A stretch of 64,000 nt of DNA from Hetaerina americana (taxonomy: Eukaryota; Arthropoda; Insecta; Odonata; Calopterygidae): positions 2,914,001-2,978,000 of the forward strand of contig JAKTNV010000024.1 in the NCBI GenBank assembly GCA_022747635.1. The letters are read 5' to 3'. A program made the position numbers and the translations under genes. The notes below the pieces were generated by a model that saw nothing but the letters and a program-made list of their open reading frames with translations, searched no databases and was not told the origin of the DNA. The first letter of the stretch is position 1. Each line of letters starts with the position of its first letter. Positions 56,440-64,000 of this stretch are shown here, one piece after another.

Positions 56440-57560
56440 TGTATTTTACACCCACAGGCTTTCTAAATTCTTCACTATATTAAACTTTGACCTAATATAA
56501 TTTTGTAGTTCAAATAATTTGGCGACATTGCATAAATATTTTTCACAAGAAGTTGGTATTGGATAATTTATTATTATGTATATAATAACCATAGGCATAC
56601 AGATATGACACCTGCGGTTTCCCTTGGATTTTCTCAATTTTAGCCACATAAAGTTTGTAACTGAGAGCCCAAATTTCATTTCGATATCCTATAATAGACT
56701 TGGTTAAATCGAAATGAAGTGACCTACTACACGCAATAGGGTTAGAGGCTTAATATTTGCCGATCTCAATAAAGAGTAAAAAAAGTATAGCATAATTTAT
56801 TTACATAAGATTCCCACTTTAAGTTGCTCTCTATCGTCGCACCTTAGTATTTAAGTTCATGAATACATTATTTTCATTGGAGGTTGCAGCTATTTGTTTC
56901 TTAACTTTGACAATCGTGAAAATAAATATTACTTTCACGTGAAACTTTTGATTTTATTGAATATGAACTTTTTCTTTAAGTTTTATATGCATTAATCACT
57001 GTTTTCCTTCAATATTACCAAAGAAAATTAGATATATTAACGTGTTAAGCCACATCAAAAACTTCAGCAAAAATAATTTATGATACTAGGACATGATATC
57101 CAACTCACAATACTAGGGCATAATGCATTAGTGGTTCCCATGCCACGTTCACAACTGTACTGGTTTTTGATTAAGGAAGTTTTCTCCAGATATTAAAAAC
57201 ATTTGAATATGCAAGATGTATATCTTTCTATTATTTTTTCAACGAAAATAAAATCAATATAGGTCTGTAATTGAATGTATGGCTAGAGAACCATCTTTAG
57301 GAACTGGTCGAATTATTTTTGTCTTCACTACATTGAGAACAGCGTATACATTAATGCTTGAATTAATAATCTGAGCAATTATAGGGCTTAATGCAGTCAT
57401 AATCTGTTTTAAGTCTTTCATTCTAATAATATCCATACCTGGAGATATATGAGTATTCATACAGCCTATAATCCGATAGAACTGACTCAAGTTTATGTTT
57501 GGAACATGAAAGCAGGCATTACTTTCTACTTTACGTATGCCCATACTACTAGGTAAATTT
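56440..57560 (-). mobile_element. Another LINE remnant (non-LTR reverse transcriptase), minus strand
   Basis: Minus strand, 57544-57254: ISPGMDI, LSPIIAQIINSSI and VVKTKIIRPVPKDGS, matching the connector before the reverse-transcriptase fingers in non-LTR elements (SPGxDxI... IINxSI... KxxxIxPxxKxGS). At about 56700-56640 it reads IIGYRNEIWALSYKLYVAKI followed by IQGK, resembling the C-terminal YGIxIWG..YK..L.KI.xIQ.K block. The palm between is not recognisable and the spacing is too short, so part is deleted. Distinct from the other two LINE families here. Confidence 0.6.
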
Positions 57561-60549
57561 TTTGAACATACATTTTTTATGTCATTAATTCTTTTAGGGG
57601 AATAATTTGCAAATTCTTTCGTCAGGCAATAATGTTTTCTCTGCCTACAGAGAATAAAAAATTATGCTACTCACAAATTATATAATTTTAGTTCTAAATA
57701 TATTGTCAACCATTTTCTGTTGTTTTTTTAACCTGGCTAGCCAGGAACTTTTAAGAGTTTTCATAATATTCCCACTTGCATTTACGAAGTGCCAATAGTG
57801 AAATTTCCATAAGCCATATAATTTGTTCTATAAGTTGCAATTATTGAGCACTTTTCCATTTTCTATGAGGGCTATCTCTTTCTTTTAAGGCCATATAAAG
57901 TTCCGTGGTCATCCATTTCTTTCACAAGAGTTAGCATAGATAATAGATACGAGTATGTGTAGTTAGAAAACTACTAACAATATTTTAGGAACCTGAGCGG
58001 TACACCTTGTCAGATAATGGACATAATTCTTTGCATGGATAGTAAAATGCTTTTTGGGTCCCGGCCACTCCACATGTGTCTAAACATTGTGCAATATCAT
58101 CACCCTCAACACCCGTGAGAGAAAACTCCATCGTGTAAAAACCCAACATCCAAGGTGACGGTATACGGAATTCGAACCGTTTATCTCTAAATTTTTCTTC
58201 GAGCTCTTAATTCACGGACCGCGCCGGATCAGTAGATTATATTGGCCACAAGTGAATGATAAATGTTTCATCATTTTTTAAATTAAAATGAATTTGATTC
58301 AAATGGATTTGGGCTAATTGAGAGACATTTTCTTAAAGTACGAGAATGCATACGAGTTATTTTAGTGCGTACTCTTCAGCATGTATCGCTCTCCGTAACC
58401 TCTTTTACGGTCGATTATTCATCTTATTTCCCTACAAAACCTAATATATGAGGTATGTGGGAAATATATTAAATCATAAGGGATAATATATACTCAAGAG
58501 CATAAATGTGTACACGAATATTGGAGATAATAACAAAAAATGGAATTAAAAAGCGTAAATAAATGCGGAATATATTCGAATGATGGATTAAATTAACCTA
58601 TCTGTAAAATAGGAAAACTAAATACACCTATAATTTTATAATACGACACTATTAAATAAACCCACATTAATGCGTAAGTAAAATAAGGATTTTGGTATTT
58701 TTTTCTTGTGAAAATATCCTCTAAATACAATAATTTGTGCTGAAGTGGGCGTGGGGTGAAATGTGTCATAATGATGCAATGAGTTTCCCATTTTTGCGAC
58801 CGGCAATCCGTGCGCGGATTGTGATCAGAAATGGAAGATGATGTGACAGTAACGCAGAGAGCGCATGAGAAAGATGAGAATCCGTGGATCGGGGGACGGG
58901 GTGGGAAATGCGGAAAGAGCGGGGAGGAGGGCACGGAAGGGTAGCGGAGTAGGGGGAGGAGAATTGAAGGGGCGAATGGGAACGATTTGCGACTCCACGG
59001 CGCTCTTCAGTGGACTCGACGCGGGGAGAGGGTCGATGAGACGAGAGAGTCAGTCGCGGAGGGGGAAAGAGGGTTAAGCCGTGCCATCATTTGGGTAAAC
59101 CGTCGGACCGCACCTGATCTCAACCCACGGGGGCACAAATATTGAAGACGGAATGTAACCGGGATTAGATGGCGATAAAAATGGAAAAAGGCGTGATTTT
59201 ATTCGTGTGAATGACGATCTGGTGCGTAAGCTGAGGATGACAATTCGGATAATTCACAGACCATTACTCCGGCATAACGTTCAGGTAATGAAAGATTGTC
59301 TCTTCTTCAGGTTATAAAAAGCGGAGAGGTTAGATAATGAGGTGAAAAACCTGAATATAAATAAAGACGGGTTGTGAAGGTCGTGGTTGAATGAGCTTCA
59401 CACCCTAATGCCCGCCTACGACGAATAAATAATTTCAGTCATGAATTACTGATATATTTCAATATATTTGCATGCTATTGGGTGCACGGTTTCTTTTATC
59501 CATGCTCCATACTTTCATCACAAGACAGGTCCACTAATGATAGGAAAAATATTGCCCATCTTTAATGAAAGCAAGTAAGAAAACGACTCCTCAAAAACCT
59601 AAAACTGCATTGCGAGGCAAGGAAGTAAGTGCATTAAGTAGGTGCTAAAATTGCATTAAGATAACTTTAGTCACCCTATAACATAAACAAACACTATTTT
59701 TGGGGGGGAAAAGAATCGAATTTCTTTTACAGTTGACATTGTGGAGGAAAATTATCAAATATTTATCCACGTTTGTAAACTGGAATAACTTTAAATTGAT
59801 GAATTGTTCTGTTTCTGCCGAAATAAGTGCTTACAAGGCATTTTGCAGCAGGGGCTCGACAAGACGAACGCAGCGGCACTGGATGTGTATTATTCACTCA
59901 CGAAGAAACAAGAGCTCTTCACCCGGTGATTTATGCTAAAAGACCATGCCAAAAAACATGTCCATATCCAGCCGTACAAGTTTAACAAAAATGGCGTATA
60001 TAACGGAATTCATCATCATATTAAGTGCAGAATGAAAATCCGCTACTTTGGAAAAGGCTTGCTCTTACGTAAACCTGTGGAAAACAGGAGTCTTGGCCGA
60101 GAACATGTGGTAGCTTAAATGAAATAGCTGTCAACGAAACAGAACCGCCAACGGAAAGGGTGTAAAAAGAAGATGAACACAGTTCTTTAAAATTCGTTAA
60201 AAACTGAAATGATTAATTAAAACAGCTTTCAGACTGGAGTTTGAATCATTAACAGCAAAGATTATGTAAAGCCAGACAAATTATCATTCATAAATATTAA
60301 ACGGTTAAGTAGATATCTGATATCCAGTTAGTCAGACGTAGTCCAACTTCTCACCACTTGGTCGATCGGATCGTTATCAGAGAGGGAGTTACCAAAACTT
60401 TGAAATTATTTGTTTCACGAATAACGCGGGAGAGCGAAAAAGTCCACACCCGACAGGCCCTTAGATTCCTCCCCCTCGGAAGTTGAACTCACCAATATAC
60501 ACCTTTGGGTCACTTCTAGGGAGAACGTCTCTGCTACAAATGTAAACAG
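57561..60549. other. Non-coding stretch
   Basis: A B-box-like ggttcgaattc on the minus strand (58178 to 58168) might be a SINE relic. A purine-rich, GC-richer patch occupies 58850-59090. No gene was recognised. Confidence 0.45.
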
Positions 60550-62260
60550 CGCCTACAGTGTGAAGGGAAGGAAAGAAGGAAGACGAGATACTAAAGCTGA
60601 AAAACGGATGGGGGGAGAGTTGAGACATGCGAAAAGGAAGGAAAATGAGAGCGATGGGGGAACAGAAAGAACTACCATAATGCCGAAGGGAAGAGGAGAA
60701 GATCTCGAGTGCCAGAACTTAAGTTTTAGAGGTCTGGGAGAGGGGTTGAGGGAGCGTTGTTCGGACGGAGGTTATTGGAGGAGGGAGGGTTGGCAGCGAC
60801 GGTGTGATGGAAGGACTGGGATTCGGATGTGAACAGGGATGTCGGGAGAGGGGAAAGATGTGAAGGAATTATGCCGGCGAAAGGGGAGGTGTGGGGGAGG
60901 AGGGTGGACTGTTTTTGGGGATGACGAGAGGTGGAGGGTGAGATAGTAGGGGCGCCATGTTTTCCAGGGTCGGAGCGAATTGCAAGGCTACGGGGGGCGG
61001 AGGATGAGTGGTAGAGGGGAAGAGTAGAGCATCATCAAACGGCAAAAGGGCGCAGGACGACACCGAAGACGCAGCCGAGGAGGGGAGGCGCCATGTGGTG
61101 GAGCTGTGGGAAAGAGGGTGGGGGAGTGACGCGGCGGTCGGGCGGGGGAGGTAAATCAGAGAGTGGGAGAGAGGGTGGTCGAGGAGGAGGGGGTGGCAGG
61201 AAGAGATGAAGTGTCCTAGACGGACTGTCTGTCGTCCCGCCTCTCCGTTCCCCTCTCCCCCTTCCAAACTCTCTCCCTACCGCCGCTCCCCACCCCCAAA
61301 ACCGCCGATCCTGGCGCCGTACCCGGGCATGGCGCCTGTCGCGCTGGAGTGGGGCCGGGGATTCAATGCCACATTCCCTCCCTCCCCCCGGTCCCGACTC
61401 CCGATTCTATCTCTCCCGCAACCTCCCTCTCTCTCCTCCATTTGCTCCTCCGTTCCGTCCCTCCCGTCTCCGTGATCACCGGATCCTCACCCCCGCATCC
61501 CCGGACCAGGAGACGGGGTCGAACCCGGGAGCGGCCTCTGACGCTGCCTAAACGTCGACGGAGCGGGTGCGGGAGATATAGGGGACGGGGTTGGAAAGGG
61601 AAGGCAGGATAAATCGTGGGTGGGGGAACACGGAATGAGAGTGGGAGGATGAAAGAGTAGTCTGAATGGTTATGGGGGTGGTTGTCTGCGGGTGGAAGGA
61701 GGAAAGAGGGGGCGGGAGCGTCGAATACATTCACCCCGCTCACTTCGCGGGACTGAGGGAGGATGTGTTCTTCATATTTTTTTTATTTCCGGCCGGTCGG
61801 GGAGGCGATAGAGTGTGGGGCGCGGAGGGGCCGGCCGGATGATTTACTCGATTGTCGGGAGGGGGGATGGGATTCCAGAGAGAATGGAGGCGCCTTCGCC
61901 ATCGAGACGGTTGCGGAGACTTAGGGGGTGGGAAAACTGTGGTGGGGCACAGACGAAGAGATACGGGAAAGAATGTTCCTGGGGAACGGAGAGGAGGGAG
62001 CCGGAGATTTTAGAACCCCCGTCGTGGGGGGACAGAAATACATGTGCAGATCGGCGTGTGACGGAGAGAGAAGACTCGTTGGCTTCGGTTCCACGGTGAG
62101 GGAATGGAATGGGAGTCACCCATCCACGAGGGAATTGGGCCGGTGACGGGTAATATTACGGATGCCCAGGCGAGAGGCCATTTTCGCCATTTACCCCGAG
62201 ACCGGAGAAGAAAGTGTATTTTGGCCATTCAATGGAGTCCGCACGTATGCATGTCGGCCA
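60550..62260. other. GC-rich block with abrupt purine/pyrimidine strand switch
   Basis: 60560-61205 is strongly G/A-rich on the + strand. 61210-61490 is strongly C/T-rich. 61500-61560 is CpG-rich and mixed, and 61560-62150 is G/A-rich again. Open frames occur in nearly every phase on both strands, as expected from low stop frequency. None shows a protein family. CG dinucleotides are frequent around 61130-61160, 61300-61360 and 61550-61580, which would suit a CpG-island promoter. Confidence 0.5.
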
Positions 62261-63122
62261 CCTTGAGATTACCTGTGCGAATAGGAGTTCAACGAACTCA
62301 TTTTCACCAGTTGAATTCTACGACGGAAAAACAAAATTTTAAATTACGATACTTATTTTAAGAAGAGGAAAATATGGAGTGTCAGACGATGATTACGGTT
62401 ATGGTCGAAGAAATTTCTTTTAAAATTTTCTGCATGGTCAAAGCAAAAAAGTTAGGATAAATAATGATGAAGGCGGTGATATGTTAATTTTGTCCCGTCT
62501 GGATTTTCTCCTGAGAAATTGATCAAGTTATTCCTAGCTGTATGAAATGATAATGTATACGTCGTGAAAATTTTCATTTTTGTCGTGCTTGCAATTATAT
62601 TTTCGTCGAACATCTCAGAGAACACAAACAAACTAGAACCAAAACAGAGAGTAAGAGAGTCCTTAGAAATTTTGGTACAAAATAATCAGTGAAAACTCAA
62701 CTCAGTGAAATAATCAGTGAAATTATATTACGTTAGATTCATTGATTAATAATGCAATGGAAAGCATACACATCATTATTTCCATTAATTTAATATAACC
62801 TTGAATTGGAAAAATTATCTCTTGTTTGGCTTCAGCGGCACTGGTTGCAACGTAAATGATGACGATCAGTCTTCAAAAATATACTTGGAAATGATCGAAA
62901 CGGCGGGGAATGGCATATTGAGACACGACCCAAATTTTCTGGCGTCGCCATGATGGAGAAAATATATCAATAGAGAGCGAATTTTCCGCAGTAAATACAT
63001 GAGAGTTGATGACACTCTCGTCCCTTATGATGAACTTCACATAAATAATGATGCTATACACGTATAAACCACTGAACTTACACTATGCACGTAATGGTAA
63101 CATATTTTTTAATATGAAAGTA
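62261..63122. other. AT-rich non-coding stretch
   Basis: Nothing was recognised apart from short frames. Confidence 0.5.
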
Positions 63123-63948
63123 CAGGGTCGAATTTTTATTTCATTATTGTGAAGCTGTTACAACACAGATCTACCTGAAGACCTAACGCCTCCTGTCACA
63201 GTTTGGCAGTCTCTTACTCCTCACGGTTACTTTCAGCGTAAGATTTACATTTAGTTTTATGAGACTGTTAGATATTTACTCCCTGTTTATTAAAGTACTA
63301 TTTTTAATGACACTCATGACATTCTCAAGGTAGCTTATGGTGATAACGCAATGGATAGAACGGGTGTTTTAAGTGGCAGATATTATTTCAGGAGGGTGGA
63401 GAAGATGAAGACACCGAAACTTCAGGACGCCCTTCAACCTCAAAGTGTGACGAAAGTCTTCCAATATTATAGGCTTTGTTGGACAGGGATTTCAAATTAA
63501 GTGTTTGCATGGTTTTTGATAAACAAGACATCCCTAAAAGTAATGTGCATCGACTTGTGACGGCAAATATGGGCATGAGAAAGGTATGTGCCAAGTGGTT
63601 GGCGAACAAAAGGAAACTCGCACGCGGCTCTGCGAAGAGCTTCTCGACCATGTGAGTGCCCACCTTTGCCACCCTAAAGCCCTGACGTTGCCTCTTCAGA
63701 CTTCTTACTCTTCCCCCGCCTCAAAACCATGCTGAAAGGATGTCCCCACGTGACGGTGGAAGCGTTACAACATGCCGTGGCGAGGGAGCTTAGCAGAATT
63801 CTGGGCGCCTCCTTCCAGAAGGCGTGCGAGGCGTGGAAAACCCGCTGGCAGCGGTGTGTGGACGCACTAGGGTGCTACTTCGTAGACTATTGAGTGAATA
63901 ATAAATTTTTTCATCGTCTTATTTCTATTACTTTTGGGAAAGACCTTG
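63123..63948 (+). mobile_element. Internally deleted mariner (family D)
   Basis: The left end after TA 63121-63122 reads cagggtcgaatttttatt. The right end, reverse-complemented, reads caaggtctttcccaaaag, so the terminal repeats are weak. Inside is a decayed transposase: a degraded N-terminus (63320-63420), ANMGMRKVCAKW (63565), then an abrupt jump to SPDVASSDFLLFPRLKTMLKG (63685) and the C-terminal FQKACEAWKTRWQRCVDAL (63810), ending at TGA 63892. The third catalytic Asp (SSD) remains and the first two are deleted. At 826 bp it is shorter than the other three complete-ended mariners. Confidence 0.82.
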
Positions 63949-64000
63949 CATGTAAACCCCCTCTTCTTGTTCAATTTTCATCCAGCCGTTTCGTGAGTAA
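63949..64000. other. Right flank of the last mariner
   Basis: Fifty-two bases with nothing recognisable. Confidence 0.5.

Noticed and set aside
58168..58178. B-box-like ggttcgaattc on the minus strand
   Set aside because: One isolated box without a clear A box, tail or flanking duplication. Too weak to call a SINE or tRNA.
61206..61743. Several 60-126 codon frames in the GC-rich block
   Set aside because: All are Pro/Ser/Arg-rich frames produced by strand-biased composition.

Overview
The window is eukaryotic and almost certainly from an arthropod with a repeat-rich, AT-rich genome. Coding density is very low, introns are long, and the sequence is crowded with decayed transposons typical of arthropods: several mariner families, an RTE/BovB-like LINE, L2/CR1-like LINEs, a Penelope-like element, tRNA-derived SINEs and foldback repeats. 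No prokaryotic gene, operon or CRISPR array is present. The species cannot be fixed from the sequence alone.

The only host gene I can recognise is a TBC-domain Rab GTPase-activating protein, closest in my judgement to TBC1D30. Two in-phase exons on the + strand (38816-38941 and 45150-45341) encode 42 and 64 residues of the TBC domain. They are separated by a 6.2-kb intron holding a 1.29-kb mariner (39384-40677, minus strand, with TIRs and a TA duplication) and a near full-length RTE LINE (40945-44325) lying between two (TA)n microsatellites. A possible but unproven exon of an M1-type aminopeptidase lies on the minus strand near 18.1-18.4 kb.

Layout. 0-1.2 kb: minus-strand L2/CR1-like LINE running off the left edge. 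4.75-5.25 kb: large foldback repeat. 5.7-6.0 kb: polypyrimidine tract. 8.5-8.9 kb: tRNA-type SINE and an inverted repeat with hammerhead-like cores. 14.9-15.8 kb: internally deleted mariner. 20.6-22.2 kb: Penelope-like remnants next to a second internally deleted mariner. 22.75-23.8 kb: GC/CpG-richer block. 24.0 kb: inverted repeat. 25.4 and 28.8-29.3 kb: LINE fragments. 26.2-26.65 kb: polypyrimidine tract. 35.4-35.7 kb: CpG-rich island 3 kb upstream of the first TBC exon. 38.8-45.3 kb: TBC gene segment. 45.4-50.1 kb: nested mariner, LINE and SINE insertions. 50.8-51.5 kb: GC-rich block. 54.1-56.4 kb: old RTE copy carrying two short hairpin insertions. 56.4-57.6 kb: another LINE remnant. 60.5-62.25 kb: GC-rich block that switches from purine to pyrimidine strand bias. 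63.1-63.95 kb: third internally deleted mariner.

The most informative structure is the nest at 46-48.7 kb. An L2-like LINE is interrupted by two different SINEs whose target-site duplications abut. The first SINE has the same 3' tail as the L2-like LINE family, which suggests the LINE mobilises it. Also notable are two short hairpin-bearing insertions with target duplications in the old RTE copy, and several inverted repeats with hammerhead-ribozyme-like cores, probably Penelope-related.
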